A DNA stretch of 64,000 nucleotides from Orientallactaga sibirica (taxonomy: Eukaryota; Chordata; Mammalia; Rodentia; Dipodidae), in assembly GCA_036365145.1 (NCBI GenBank), contig JAEOAD010002712.1, forward strand, positions 2,933,001 to 2,997,000. Direction: 5' to 3'. Position 1 is the stretch's first letter, and each line of letters begins with the position of its first letter. Shown piece by piece: positions 20,503 through 32,022 of this stretch. Below the pieces are notes generated by a model. The model saw only the letters and a list, made by a program, of their open reading frames with translations. It searched no databases and was not told the DNA's origin. The position numbers were made by a program, and so were the translations under genes.

Positions 20503-21390
20503 TCACATAATAATAATAATTGCCCTTAGGTTTCAAACTGGAATAATCATAAAAATAGAGAAGAGTATCTTTAATGCTACTCAGACTGGAAAGAACAGGT
20601 GTCCCTTTTTAGAAAATCCTTTTCCTCTATTTTCTGAAAGCTAACTAGACAGAAAGTTCTTGCTCCACTCTCTTTTCTCTTCTGCACTGTAAACAAAGCT
20701 TTCCTCTTTATGACAAGTTTCTTCTAAAAAGGGAAGGGTTGAAATTTAGGTCATGTCCACCTACTTCCTGAGAGAAGGTCACTTCCTTAGCCCTTATGAT
20801 GGCCCTGCCTAAGCGAGGGAGGCCCATTCTATAGCTTCATGGTTTTGTTGAACTGCCTCAAAGGGGTCAGGTTTGTCTTTAAAACCTGTTTATTTTCAGA
20901 ATAAACAATATCCTGAAGCTCTCTGATAAAGACAAGGAGGAGATAAAACTCAGGGTCACAGGGCCAAAGGGGTGGAGGTAGTTGGATTATTTCCTTGAGT
21001 AATTTCTTAATAGGAAGAAACCCTGTCACACCATTCTGCCCTGGCTTTCTCTGTCCCTCAGGACCACTTCCCTCGCAGTGAAGGGCCAGGAGTGGGGTGA
21101 GTAAATGTCTGGGCTGGAGTTTGACCAATTCTTGTGAGATCTCACCTGGTGGCCCAATCCTATTTGTCCCGCCTTATAGGAATTTCGTAGCACCCACAAG
21201 CAGGGCTTTTCATAGGGCTTTTCTTCGCTCTGTATTCACTCCACACGGCACTTCTACCTTCTGGTCCTGCTTCTATCCAAATACTCTGCACATTGCATGG
21301 TAAAGTTTCCAGCCCTATCTCTCTCATGAAAACTCCCCTGAGAACTGATATTATTCTAAAAAGAGGGTAGATTTTTTTTTTAAGTATTTC
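20503..21390. other. Single-copy intergenic stretch
   Basis: No repeat or gene recognised in about 0.9 kb. Confidence 0.5.
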
Positions 21391-21990
21391 CTGGGCTGGG
21401 GAGATGGCTCAGTGGTTAAAGGTGCTTGCTTGCAAGCTCACCAATCCTAGTTCAGTGCTCCCCAGCACCCTTGTGAAGAACCCCTGGATGCAAAGTGCTG
21501 CATCTTGGGCTGGAGAGATGGCTCAGCAGTTAAGTGCTTGCCTGTGAAGCCTAAGGGCCCTGGTTCAAGGCTTGATTCCCCAGAACCCACATAAGCCAGA
21601 TGCACAAGGGGGCACATGCATCTAGAGTTCGTTTGCAGTGGCTGGAGGCCCTGGCGCACCCATTCTCTTTCTATCTATGTGCATCTTTCTCTCTCTCTGT
21701 CTGTCTGTCACTCTCAAATAAATAAATAAATAAATAAAAATAAACAAAAAAAACAAAGTGCTGCACCTTTCTGTGGTCGCAATGCACCTATTGTGATGGG
21801 AGGCTGAGCCAGGAGAATCAGGAAGCTGGGGCCAGCAAGTCTCATATGTGCAGAGGTAAAACTGGCGAGCCGGTCTCAAAGAAGGTGGAAGGAGAGGATG
21901 GAGACCTCGGGGTTGTCTTCTGACCGCCATGTGTGCTGTGGCACATACATGCATGCGCATGCACGGCCACACACAAACACAAATTTTTAA
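21391..21990 (+). mobile_element. B4-like SINE split by a tRNA-SINE
   Basis: Head GGGCTGGGGAGATGGCTCAG at 21391-21507. The remainder at 21753-21990 carries GGGAGGCTGAGCCAGGAGAA and CTTCTGACCGCCATGTGTGC and ends in CACACACAAACAC. The break is explained by the inserted SINE. Confidence 0.7.
21508..21752 (+). mobile_element. tRNA-derived SINE nested in B4
   Basis: GGGCTGGAGAGATGGCTCAG to (AAAT)n. The flanks GCAAAGTGCTGCA(T/C)CTT form a clear 15-16-base target-site duplication. Confidence 0.95.
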
Positions 21991-22011
21991 GAAAATGATT
22001 CTTTTGTTTGT

Positions 22012-22166
22012 TTGTTTGTTTTTCAGGGTAGGGTCTCACTCTAGCTCAGGTTGACCTGGATGGAATTCACTATGGAGTCTCAGGGTGGCCTTGAACTCAC
22101 AGTGATCCTCTTACCTCTGCCTCCCAAGTTCTGGGATTAAAGGTGTGTGCCACCATGCCCAGCAAT
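22012..22166 (-). mobile_element. B1 SINE
   Basis: (TTTG)n lead, GGGTAGGGTCTCACTCTAGC to TGTGCCACCATGCCCAGC; 'GGATG' is inserted in GACCTGGATGGAATTC, as also in the copy at 56965. Confidence 0.85.
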
Positions 22167-22167
22167 A

Positions 22168-22453
22168 AATTTTTTTTTGAGAGAGAGAGGTACAGAGAGA
22201 AACAGAGAGAGAGAGAGGAAGAGGCAGAGAGAGAGAAAATGGGCGCGCCAGGGCCATTTCAGCTGCTGTGAACGAACTCCAGACACGTCCGCCCCCTTGT
22301 GGGCAAGTGCGGCATTGCACCCTTGCTTCACTTTTACTTCTGTCTAAATGTGGAACCCGGAGAATTGAACAAAACGTGGGACCTGGAGAATCGAACAGGA
22401 GCTCTTAGGTTTGGCAGGCAGGCACCTTAACTGCTAAGCCATCTCTCCAGCCC
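22168..22453 (-). mobile_element. tRNA-derived SINE, long-body variant
   Basis: Same long subfamily as 455-727: (complement) CGCACTTGCCCACAAGGGGG and a GAAGCAAGGGTGCAATGC segment absent from ordinary copies. It also has a partial internal duplication of 'GTGGAACCCGGAGAATTGAA' / 'GTGGGACCTGGAGAATCGAA'. Confidence 0.85.
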
Positions 22454-22498
22454 AATAAATATTTTGTTAAAACTACTTTCAAGACAACATGCAAGATG

Positions 22499-22688
22499 GG
22501 CTGGAGAGATGGCTTAGCAGTTAAGGTGCTTGCCTGCGAAGCCTAAGGACCCAGGTTTGATTCCCCAGTACCCACATAAGCCTGATGCACATGGTGGTGC
22601 ATCTGGAGTTTGTTTGCAACAGACCAGGGGACCTGGCTCTCTCATTCATTCTTTCTCATAAATAAAAAAATGAATAAATTTTTTAAAA
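22499..22688 (+). mobile_element. tRNA-derived SINE
   Basis: GGGCTGGAGAGATGGCTTAG to AATAAATTTTTTAAAAAG; the target-site duplication is GACAACATGCAAGA. Confidence 0.95.
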
Positions 22689-22689
22689 A

Positions 22690-23180
22690 GACAACATGCA
22701 AGAGATTGTCAGAGCCATCACGAGTGGTCACAGAACCTGCAACCGTAGTGGTTCACACCTTCAAGCCCAGTGGCAGGCCGGGGTGGAGGCAGTGGATTCT
22801 GAGTCAGTTTCCCAAACTGACCTAGCACAGCTGGCAGGAACAGACAGCCTTGTGGGCCAGGGAACAAGGCCCAAGCTAAGCCTGCAGAACCAGCCCGATG
22901 GCCAAGATGCAGAGAGGAAGCAAGCGGCATTTTGCACATCAAATCCAAGCTGTTTGCGACAAATACAAAGGGATAGTTTTCTCAAGGGATCAGCCTTCCT
23001 ACTCCTCACCTACTGCCACAAAACAACTCTTTGGCGCTTCCCCAGTGCACTGCACTGAGGTGGCTTCATGGAGCCAGCTGCTGGGACCTCCATCACCCAC
23101 ACTTACCTATGTCATAGACAGAGACTTTGGGCTGAGTCAGATACGATACGCCTAAAACGTTAAGAGGTAGTAAGGTAAGG
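22690..23180. other. Single-copy intergenic stretch
   Basis: Open frames of 76-120 residues on both strands, none with a recognisable domain. Confidence 0.45.
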
Positions 23181-23189
23181 GGGCAATTT

Positions 23190-23346
23190 TTTTGTTTTTG
23201 TTCATTTTTCCAGGTAGGGTCTCACTTCAGTCCAGGCTGACCTAGAATTCACTATGTAGTCTCAGGGTGGCCTCGAACTCTCAGCGATCCTCCTACCTCT
23301 GCCTCCTGAGTGTTAGGATTAAAGGCATGTGCCACCATGCCCGGCT
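23190..23346 (-). mobile_element. B1 SINE
   Basis: TTTTTCCAGGTAGGGTCTCA to GTGCCACCATGCCCGGC. Confidence 0.9.
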
Positions 23347-23374
23347 GAAGTAGTGAACTTTAAACATAAACTGA

Positions 23375-23470
23375 ATAAGAGATAGGAAGATCACTGTGAG
23401 TTCAAGGCCACCCTGAGTTTACATATTGAATTCCAGGTCAGCCCTACCTCGAAACAAAACAAAACAAAAA
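23375..23470 (+). mobile_element. Truncated B1 SINE
   Basis: Only the right part remains: GATAGGAAGATCACTGTGAG to CAGCCCTACCTCGAAACAAA. Confidence 0.75.
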
Positions 23471-23483
23471 TAACCTGAATAGG

Positions 23484-23685
23484 GCTAGGGACTGGCTTAG
23501 TGGTTAAAGATGATTGCTTGCAAAGCCTGGTGGTCAGGGTTCAATTCCCCAGTACCCATATAAAGCCAGATGCACAAAGTGGCACATGTGTCTGGAGTTT
23601 GTTTGCAGTGGCAAGAGGCTGTGAAGTGCCCATTTCCTCTTTCTCTCTCTCTCTGCTTGCAAATAAATAAAGAATACATAATTAT
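23484..23685 (+). mobile_element. tRNA-derived SINE
   Basis: GGGCTAGGGACTGGCTTAGT to AAATAAATAAAGAATACATA; the target-site duplication is TAACCTGAATA. Confidence 0.9.
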
Positions 23686-23696
23686 AACCTGAATAT

Positions 23697-23835
23697 ACTG
23701 GGCTTGGTGGCGCATACCTCCAATCCTAGCACTTGGGAGGTGGGGCAGGAAGATCAGGAGATCAAGGTTATCCTCAGCTATGTAGTGAGTTTGAGGCCAG
23801 CTTGGTCTGTTAGAAACCTTATCTCAAAACAAAAT
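23697..23835 (+). mobile_element. B1 SINE, diverged
   Basis: TGGGCTTGGTGGCGCATACC to TTATCTCAAAACAAAATTG. Confidence 0.75.
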
Positions 23836-24990
23836 TGAAAAGATAGGCCTCTTATTTTGATATTATGGGTTTTTCTGCTTTTGATGTTAAATGCTTTCTT
23901 TCATGAAATGATGTTGACAGTAGGTGGCAGTTGACTTCTAAAGCTCTTTTAAGAAATGTAATGTCGCATTTTGAAATCTCAGACTTTGGATCCTTTAGGC
24001 AACTCCCTAAAGGCCGCATGTGTTCAGTCGAGGCGAGAACTGGTTTACATTTTGATGCTAATTGTTTCCTTCTAAGCCACAGAAGGCATGACTGGGGAGA
24101 ATAGTGTTTACATCTGTAAAATGAGGGACAATAAAATCTGCCCTGAGTCACAAAGTAATCACGGGGCTGAAATGAAATCGTGGTGGAAGGAGAACTTACA
24201 TTGTATAGGGGCTGGAATGCTTACTATAGGTCAATTGGCTTTTAAGGCTTTAAGGTCATGTGGAGTTGTACCAGGGTTTGGGGAGTTCAGGAAAGTCCTT
24301 GAACTCCAAACTCTGAGTTCATGTCTGCTTTTTACCAGAGAATTGGGATAACACAAGACGGAGAAGGATAATTTAGGAAAGATTGCATTTTTATTCAGGA
24401 ATATCCCACAGATATCTTAAGTTATCCTCTAACCGCCACACTCATGGCATATGTGTACCTACATAAACACACATACAAAAAAAGAAAAGAAATGAATTGA
24501 AATCCTTGACTCCAAAGAGACGGGGCTCTTGGAACTCAACTGGCAACCCAGTGGTGAACACAGCTTGGACACCAGCTCCAGGCAGCAGTTTCAGCTGGAG
24601 GCCTCGGGAGCCACAGCACTGCAGTCAGCGTGTGTGAGCCTGGAGCAATCTTGATGGTGGAGGGTCAGAGCTGAGTGCCACTCTTCCTGTGCACACTGCT
24701 GGCAGGGACAAAGCTGTGCCACCTGCCAGCTCTGCTCCTTCCTATTGTAGGCCTCCACGTCCTCCCTCGAGTGATCTCCCTCGAAGGCTATAAGGGCTAT
24801 TAAGACCTCTCCAGAGGGCAAGAAAGGGCCTGGGCACAGCAGGCATTTTAGGATCTTGGGAGAACTTCACTGTCCAGGAAATCTGTGGACCCAGGAGAAG
24901 CTAGAAGCAGGGCTGTATGATGGCTTCGGCTGGTCCTTGCCACCCTTGTCTTTGTGGGTCTTTCTGCCATTAAAAAATGTTAATAACAAA
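23836..24990. other. Mostly single-copy stretch with a MIR trace
   Basis: 24075-24200 (TTTACATCTGTAAAATGAGG ... GGGGCTGAAATGAAAT) resembles the 3' half of MIR. 24415-24480 is a CA-rich remnant like a B4 tail. The rest is unassigned; no gene recognised. Confidence 0.45.
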
Positions 24991-25115
24991 AGCCAGGCAT
25001 TGTGGCATGTGCCCACAGTCATCATTACTTGAGAGGCTGAGGCAGGAGGATCACTTGAGCCCAGGAGTTTGAGGTCAGCCTCAGTGAGCAACTCTGCCTC
25101 AATTAAAAAAATAAG
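24991..25115 (+). mobile_element. Old B1/proto-B1-like SINE
   Basis: AAGCCAGGCATTGTGGCATG, GAGAGGCTGAGGCAGGAGGA, CACTTGAGCCCAGGAGTTTG. This is closer to 7SL/Alu-like monomer text than to the local B1s. Confidence 0.65.
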
Positions 25116-25121
25116 ATTTGG

Positions 25122-25345
25122 GGTCTGGAGGATGGCTTAGCAGTTAAGGCATTTGCCTGCAAAGCCAAAGGACCCAGGTTTGAGCCCCAGGACCCAAGTT
25201 AGCCAGATGCACAAAGGGGCTCATGCATATGGAGTTCGGTTGCAGTAGCTGGAGGCCCAGGAGTGCCCATTCTCTCTCTCTCTCTCTCTCCCCTCTCCCT
25301 CTATCAAATAAATAAAAATAAAATATTTTTTAAAATAAAAAAATA
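25122..25345 (+). mobile_element. tRNA-derived SINE
   Basis: GGGTCTGGAGGATGGCTTAG to AAAATATTTTTTAAAATAAA. Flanks ATAA(G/A)ATTTGGG are shared with the next SINE, showing a reused site. Confidence 0.9.
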
Positions 25346-25351
25346 AAATTT

Positions 25352-25568
25352 GGGCTAGAGAGATGGCTTAGTGGTAAAGGTGCTTGCCTGCAAAGATTAA
25401 GGACCCATGTTTGACTCTCCAGATCCCACGTAAGCTAGATGCACAAGGTGATGCATGTGTAAGGTTGCATATACGCACAAGGTGGTGCACGTGTCTAGAG
25501 TTCAATTGCAGTGGCTGGAGGCCCTGGTATGCCAATTCTCCGCCCCCCCATAAAACAAAACAAAAAAA
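25352..25568 (+). mobile_element. tRNA-derived SINE with internal duplication
   Basis: GGGCTAGAGAGATGGCTTAG. The segment GCACAAGGTG(A/G)TGCA(T/C)GTGT occurs twice, a local body duplication. Confidence 0.85.
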
Positions 25569-25574
25569 TTATGA

Positions 25575-25641
25575 CGAAGATGTCTCTCAATAGCAGAGTA
25601 CCTGCTTAGCATGTGTGAGGCCTTGAGTTTGCTCTATAATA

Positions 25642-25645
<4 letters not shown>
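25575..25645 (+). mobile_element. ID-like SINE
   Basis: TGTCTCTCAATAGCAGAGTACCTGC, shown here as AGCAGAGTACCTGCTTAGCA, then GAGGCCTTGAGTTTGCTC. It matches an ID element without its first bases, and the CA repeat follows as its tail. Confidence 0.55.

Positions 25646-25687
<42 letters not shown>
25646..25687. repeat. (CA)n microsatellite
   Basis: About 21 uninterrupted CA units. Confidence 0.99.
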
Positions 25688-25692
<5 letters not shown>

Positions 25693-26195
25693 AGACCTAT
25701 GTAACTGGCATAAAGATAGATATAATTCAGGCTGAATTCATTCTTATATATTCCATCATTTCTACAGTCTTTTCTTTTCTCTTGAAAAGAAATTAAAATG
25801 AACACATTCCCAATCCTGTCAGGGTTCCTCAGCCTTTTGTGCACATGGAAAAGTTGGCTCTGGAGAGAGGTTTGTGCTGCTTTAAAGCATGTGACTGTGG
25901 GGTGCAGAGGGTGTGTGTTGGTCTCGGTGGATGGGGTGATTTCGTCAGTCCCGTCCAGATTCAGGGCCATGACCAAGGTGACCACTGAGACTCTCGGAAA
26001 TGGAAGGAGTCAGGCTGAGGGTACCAAGTTTCTTCTCTGTATAAATAGATGCTCCTGTTCCTCCCACAGACCTGATGTCTGTCCAAATGGAAATGTGCTC
26101 CTTGTCAGTGTCCTGCAACTTCAATACTGGACACCTCGCCCTATATCTAGACAAAAATGAATCTGGAGACATGCAAGCAGAGTGGCTGTAGGAGG
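25688..26195. other. Single-copy intergenic stretch
   Basis: A 120-residue plus-strand frame at 25798-26160 has no recognised domain; no other signal. Confidence 0.45.
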
Positions 26196-26199
26196 TTAG

Positions 26200-26345
26200 T
26201 TACCCTGTGGTGGCTCATGCTTGTGATCCCAGCACTCGGGAGGCTTGGGAGGCTGATCGCCATGGGTTCGAGGCCAGCCTTGGCTACAGAGTGAGTTCCA
26301 TGTCAGCCAGGGCTACATAGAGAGAATCTCTGTTTCAAAAAAAAT
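26200..26345 (+). mobile_element. B1 SINE, diverged
   Basis: CTGTGGTGGCTCATGCTTGT to TCTCTGTTTCAAAAAAAAT. Confidence 0.8.
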
Positions 26346-26884
26346 AGGGAGGGGCAGTGGCCCAGGGCCAACGGCACACAACACCAAAGTCTTGGGAACC
26401 AGAACTACTGGCAGTTTGGAACACAAAACATGTCATTTTCCATTTAATCTTGCATGCACCTATCTTCCCCACCAGGTAGGAGCATTTTATCAGTTCTACT
26501 GGGTCTAGGAAGCTCTAGTCATTTTAGACTATCACAAGTGTTGACAAACCTTTCTGAAAAGGGCTGTGGTAGCCTCGGGTTCACATCAGCAGATTCAGCA
26601 AACATTAGAGGAAAAAGTCTACGCTAAACATGCACAGACTTTTCTTGTCATTATTCCCTAAACAATGGAGCCACCCACTATTTACATAGCATTTGTATCC
26701 CACAAGTGATGAGTCGTGTAGAGTGGACTTAAAGTATATGGGAGAAGATGTGAATGTTATATGCAAACACAATGCCATACTATACAAGGGACTTGGGCAT
26801 CTGAGGATTTCTGGTTTCTCAGAGGTCATGGAGCCAGTCCCCATGGGGACTGTGTGTCTTTTAGACTTTGCATTTCTGATGGTC
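26346..26884. other. Single-copy intergenic stretch
   Basis: No repeat or gene recognised. Confidence 0.45.
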
Positions 26885-27220
26885 TTTTACTATGGTTTGG
26901 TTTGAATAAGCTGTCCTCACCTCCCAACTCCTATAGGAGTTTAATCTCTAAAGTGTTTAGCTAATGGTATTCAGAGGGTGGAAAATTACCTGACTATGGT
27001 GTTCAGGGGGTGAGGTTTTGGGGGAGTAATTAGACTAAGTCACTGTGGTGGGACCCCATAAACGAGTCCTGATGGTTTTTTAAGGAGAGGGTGGCAGGCT
27101 AAGAAGACAGACCCATGCACACTCCTGCCATGACGCGATCAGCCCAAGGCCTTCACAAGCGCCCTCCCCATGCTGGTTAGACCTCAGACCCACAGTCGCC
27201 TGGCTTGAGTCTTTTGCAGA
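26885..27220 (+). mobile_element. Possible MLT1-type MaLR LTR
   Basis: TGGTTTGGTTTGAATAAGCT, ATGGTGTTCAGGGGGTGAGG, GTGGTGGGACCCCATAAACG and CTGCCATGACG occur in the order expected of an ancient MLT1 LTR. Diverged, ends uncertain. Confidence 0.45.
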
Positions 27221-28515
27221 GGTTGTTCTCTATCTTCACCCAAGTCCTTCTCACACATGCACACACCGGCCTTTCTAGCTCCCTGGCCACTGTGTGTTGT
27301 CCAGCTGGTCCTATTTGAGAGCTCATGAAGTGGGGGCATCCCGTGGAGGGAGACTAGCGGGACATTTTAGAGTCAGACATTTGCTTAGGCTTCAGGAAGG
27401 AACTTGACCCAGGGTTTGAGCTGAGGACTAGGATGGGGACAGAGTTGAGCAGACCTTTTCATTGGCATAAGAGGTGGGACTTGGTGCTCTGCCTATGGTA
27501 GGAGGGAATCAGGACGAGCCCTTCCCAAGCTGCTCTTAGCGTTCTGTTCTCCAGCGGGATTCACAGGCGGGCATGAGAGGGCGGGCAGTCTGCCCAGCCT
27601 CAAACTTGGGTGCGGTGTTAACATTCAACCCTATTTCCCCAAAGTTTCTTGATTATGGCCTAGAGCCAGGGGTGGGACAGGGCTTGGCACTGGGGATTAG
27701 GTAGACCAGGGAACCTAGAGCTCACAAAGGACAGGGTGGAGCTGGTGACTCTGGGTAGGGCTGCCTGTGGCAGGCAGGGGCAGATCTGAGGACCATGACT
27801 CTGTGACACACCTGCCAAGCTGTGGAGCAGGAAGGCGTGTGGATCTTGCTGTGGGATGTCCTCCGCCCAGATCTTAGTACAGCCATTTACTCTCTGTGGC
27901 CCTGGCACAACCATGAACCTTTTCAGAGCTTCTGTTTCCCAAAATACTAGGTTGGGGTGACAAATCTATGTGATGACTTGCTAAGCATCCGTCCCCATCT
28001 GTCCCATTTTCTGGCTCCTGACATTAGTCAGTCTTAAAAGGGTGAGATATCAGGTGGGACAACATTATGATTTGCAGGACTGCCTTTTCTGTTCTGGTTC
28101 ATTCTCTCCAGCTTACTTAAAGAGATATTTCACAACTGCATTGCTAAGCAGATGGATATAACCAAATCTGTATTTATCTTCACATATTCATTAATACTAC
28201 ATTCATTTTCTTGATGCTAGAAGAATATTTTTGTGGGCCTCTAAAATATCAGCCCTGAGTCCTACTCTTCTGTGCCTAATGGACACACTGGCTCTGACTT
28301 CATGCCACGACACACTGTTGATTTAGCGCTACAGTTTTGTCATGGGTGTAGGTCTGTGTATCCACCCACACATCCAGGTACACAGCCGTCCATTCCTAGG
28401 ATCCCTGAGTTGGCCTTTTATAACCCCTCCCTTCCCTTGCTCCATGCTTAATCCTGGACAGCCACTAATCTCTTTTCTGTTTCTAAAATTTTGTCACTTC
28501 ACAAGTGTCTTATAG
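27221..28515. other. Mostly single-copy stretch with a MIR trace
   Basis: 27865-27985 (CAGCCATTTACTCTCTGTGG ... CTTCTGTTTCCCAAAATACT) resembles MIR in plus orientation. No gene recognised in the remaining 1.1 kb. Confidence 0.45.
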
Positions 28516-28516
28516 A

Positions 28517-28612
28517 GAACTGGAGGCATAGCTCAGTGGCAGAGCACTTGCTTAGCATGCAAGAAGTCCTGGGTTCAATTCGCATCACAATAAAAAGAAA
28601 ACAAACAAAAAT
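28517..28612 (+). mobile_element. ID SINE
   Basis: GGAGGCATAGCTCAGTGGCA, GAGCACTTGCTTAGCATGCA, GGGTTCAATTCGC, A-rich tail. A good match to the rodent ID family, a tRNA-Ala/BC1-derived SINE. Confidence 0.8.
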
Positions 28613-28614
28613 AT

Positions 28615-28822
28615 TTTAAAAATTAAATTTATTTGAGAGAGAGAAGGAAGGATGGAGAGAGAGGGAGAGCATGGGTGCACCAGGGCCTCTAGCCACTGCA
28701 AATGAATTCTAGACATGAATTCCACCTTGTGCATCTGGTTTATATGGGTTCTGGGGAATTGAATCTTGGTTCCTAGGCTTTGCAGGCAAGTACCTTAACC
28801 ACTAAGGCATCTCTCCAGCCCC
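28615..28822 (-). mobile_element. tRNA-derived SINE
   Basis: AAATTAAATTTATTTGAGAG tail to GGCATCTCTCCAGCCCC. Confidence 0.85.
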
Positions 28823-29254
28823 ATAATTTTTTTAATGGAATCATACAGTACATAACCCTTCTAGGATTGCCTTTTTTCACTTGACAATAATTTTCCTGAA
28901 AATTCATACGAGCTGTTGTGTTCATCAATAGCTCCTTCCTGTTTCTTACTGAGGAGCCATGGATGCGCGTGCAGCTTGTTGAACCGCTCGCCCAGTGAAG
29001 GGCACCTGGGCTCTTTCTAGGTCAGGACTGTTATACATAGAGCTGCTATGAAAATTTTAGACAGACGTTTGTATGAATATAGTCTTCATTTCTCTGGGAT
29101 AAATGCCCAAGAGTATACCTGCTAGTATCTGGTAATTGCACATTGAATTTTATTAAAAACTGCCAAACTCTTTTCCAAGTGGCATGCCAATTTTAACTCC
29201 CACTAGCAATCATGACTGCTTTGTTCTACAGAATTTCACCAGCACGTGAAGCTG

Positions 29255-29425
29255 CCACTTTTTTTTTTTTTTTTTTTTTTTGGTTTTTCAAGGTAGGGTT
29301 TCATTGTAGCTCAGGCTGACCTGGAATTCACTATGTAGTCTTAAGGTAGCCTTGAACTCACAGCAATCTTCCTACTTCTGCCTCCCGAGTGCTGGGATTA
29401 AAGATGTGCGCCACCATGCCTGGCA
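29255..29425 (-). mobile_element. B1 SINE
   Basis: A pure poly(T) of about 23, then GGTTTTTCAAGGTAGGGTTT to GCGCCACCATGCCTGGC. Confidence 0.9.
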
Positions 29426-29635
29426 TCACTTTTTTTCATACTTTAGCATATATTGGTACACATAGAATATATTTCTCTACTATACCCAACATCTGTTCAG
29501 ATTTTTGTGTGAATGCAGTCTTCATTTTTCTGGAATAAATATATATATATGATATCTATATTTGTCAGTGAAATGTCTCTGTAACTTGCTTGTTTTCTAA
29601 CTGGATACTTTTTACTGCTGAGTTTTAAGAGTTCT

Positions 29636-29853
29636 TTTTTAAAATTTTTATTTATTTACTTGCAAGCAGAGAGAGAGATAGAAGAGAGGCAGACAGAGAG
29701 CGAATGGGCACACCAGGGCCTCTAGCCACTGCAAACGCACTCCAGACGCATGTGCCCCTCGTGCATCTGGCTTATGTGGGTCTTGGAGAATCGAACCCGG
29801 AACCTTTGGCTTTGCAGGCAAACGCCTTAACCACTAAACCATTTCCCCAGCCC
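29636..29853 (-). mobile_element. tRNA-derived SINE
   Basis: TTTTTTAAAATTTTTATTTA tail to ACCATTTCCCCAGCCC; the target-site duplication is AAGAGTTCTTT. Confidence 0.95.
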
Positions 29854-30130
29854 AAGAGTTCTTTATATACTTTAGATACTATTCCTTTGTCAAGTGTGTT
29901 TGGCAAATACTTTCTCCCAGTTGTAGCTGACTTTTGCGACATTCACACAGACCACGTGTCTCACTTTGATGAGGCCGGGTTCATCAGCTTTTCCTTTATG
30001 ACTCATCCCTTCGTGTCAACCCTAGGAGCTCCTTGCCTAGTCCCAGCATCCAGAGATTTTCTCTTCCATCTTTTTCTAAAAGTTTTACCTTTTTCATTTC
30101 AGACAAGGTCAACTGTTATTTTTCCAGGCT

Positions 30131-31575
30131 GAAAAAAAGCCCAGTATAATAAATCTGTCCCCAAGTGACTGGCTTGTCGCTTTCAGGCACAGTGCTGTCC
30201 TATCCTGGGGGCTTAGCGACAGTTTCTGCTCTGGCAGGTTGGACAGGGCAGTAGCAAGTGCTGACCCAGTGTTTGTGAGTGGAGCCAGCTCTACAGTGGC
30301 CAGTGAGAGGAGACAGCAACTGCTGAGTCATCCTGTCTGTTTGTTTAGGTGAAAGATGCCTTCTGGTGGGAATTACTTACTATGTGGTACACTGATCTTA
30401 ACACATCATAACTGCGCATCGTTTTTATGTGTGCATGAACGCATGCCTCTCCCTCAGACATCCTTGCCCTAATTTTCTTATCTTCCCTCTTCCAGGCCCT
30501 TAGCCAGCACAGCCAACCCATTCCCCACTGCCTGTGTATTTTTACCCCATGTGATTATTCTTTCCTCATCAACACATGACAATTTTGTGGGAGCTCTGGT
30601 CCCTCACCCTGTCTTCCTGGGTGGCCTTGAAATGGGCTGTAATACAATGCTAGTCTACTTGAGATGCGACCCACTCATGACCCACACCTGGCTTTGACCT
30701 CCTCCTCCGGCTGACGCTAAGAGACCGTCCATGTGGTCACAGGTGTAAACTGGGAGAGGGGTATGCAACCATGGGTGTCTGGAAGCTTCGTTGTCTTTTC
30801 CAACCTAGCCTCAAAGTCAACACAGCCTCACTACACATTCAGTGGGTAAAACCATCATAAATCTTCCAGAACTAGAGAAGGGGATTTGGTTCCACCTTTT
30901 GCTGTGGGGTCAGCAAGGTCACAATGTAGAAGGGTATGAGAAATGGAGATGTGGAGCCATCTTTGGAAATACAGTGTCACAGGTCTTGCTGCTCTGGCCT
31001 CTCAAAACTTGAGTGACTCCCAACCCTGTCTGAGCTCTGAGGACCCTTTGGTTTATAACTCCAGAGCTGTTCTTGGCTGGGCCTGTGGAGTTTCATCCTG
31101 GCATCCACAGACTCAGCCAAAGATCCAACTTTTTACACAGAGTGCTTTCTTAGGGCAATTCCTCCTCTTTGACCTTTTACTGAGCAAATTCCAGATGATT
31201 TGGTTTCCCCAAACTCTAGTCTCAATCTCTTCAACTCAGCAAGACTCCTGGGCTCCTTTGAGTTACCCTTTCTGAAAATTACCTCCCCAGCTGTGGGCTC
31301 ACTTCATTTGTGTCCCTTCCCCAGCACCACAGATCTGTGCTGCCTTTGCCAATGCATGGGAATTGTTTTGTGACCTTGACCAACGTTCCTGGTTGTGTAA
31401 GGAGAGTACAAGCCCTGCACCAGCTACTCCTTCACTGCTTCCAGCAGCAATGGAGCTGGAGTCTATTTCGAAAGGAAACCAGCAGGATTTGATGATGATG
31501 ATGACGATGTTGGTTGTGAGGAAGAGATGTGAGCTAGAAACTGGACCAGTGCTCTTGCTATTACCTAAGGCTAGA
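30131..31575. other. SINE-free single-copy stretch
   Basis: About 1.4 kb with no recognised repeat or gene. A 110-residue frame (30943-31275) and a short GAT run (about 31492) have no evident meaning. Confidence 0.5.
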
Positions 31576-31584
31576 TCACATTTT

Positions 31585-31806
31585 AAAAATTAATTAATTA
31601 ATTAATTAATTTATGAGAGAGAAAGAGGCAGAGAGGGATAGAGAGAGGGAGAGGGAGAATGAGTGTGCCAGGGCCTCCAGCCACTGCAAACGAACTCCAG
31701 ATGCATGTGTCCCCTTATGCATCTGGCTTACATGGGTCCTGGAGAGTCGAACCAGGATCCTTTGGCTTTGCAGGCTAATGCCTTAACTGTTAAGCCATCT
31801 CTCCAG
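31585..31806 (-). mobile_element. tRNA-derived SINE
   Basis: (TTAA)n tail, GAGAGAAAGAGGCAGAGAGG, to CCATCTCTCCAG; its last bases run straight into the next SINE. Confidence 0.9.
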
Positions 31807-31807
31807 A

Positions 31808-32022
31808 TTTTTAAATTAAATTTTATTTATTTATTTGAGAGAGAGGAAGAGGCAGATAGAGAGAAAGAGAAACTGGGCGTGCCAGGGCCTCCAGCCACTG
31901 CAAACAAACTCCAGATGTGTGCGCCCCCTTGTGCATCTGGTTTATGTCGGTCCTGGGGAATTGAACCAGGGTCCTTTGGCTTCACAGGCAAACACCTTAA
32001 CTGCTAAGCCACTTCCCCAGCC
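31808..32022 (-). mobile_element. tRNA-derived SINE
   Basis: TTTTTAAATTAAATTTTATT tail to GCCACTTCCCCAGCCC. Flanks (C)TAGAT(C/T) and AGATT(TTT)AA repeat around the pair, indicating successive insertions at one target. Confidence 0.9.

Larger units (their letters stand above)
28823..30130 (-). mobile_element. Ancient L1M ORF2/3' remnant with two nested SINEs
   Basis: Complement L1 text: GTCTTCATTTCTCTGGGATA, AGAGTATACCTGCTAGTATC and TGGCATGCCAATTTTAACTC, then GTTCTTTATATACTTTAGAT and AGTTGTAGCTGACTTTTGCG. These follow the order of old mammalian L1 ORF2 in antisense. A B1 (29255-29425) and a tRNA-SINE (29636-29853) interrupt it. No open frame survives. Confidence 0.65.

Noticed and set aside
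21447..22347. Multiple small frames
   Set aside because: All lie in nested tRNA-SINE, B4 and B1 copies.
25587..25985. 132-residue minus frame including a Cys-Val run
   Set aside because: It translates the CA microsatellite.
28517..28612. tRNA gene (A box and B box present)
   Set aside because: It is an ID SINE with an A-rich tail and no cloverleaf; the same applies to the heads of the tRNA-derived SINEs.
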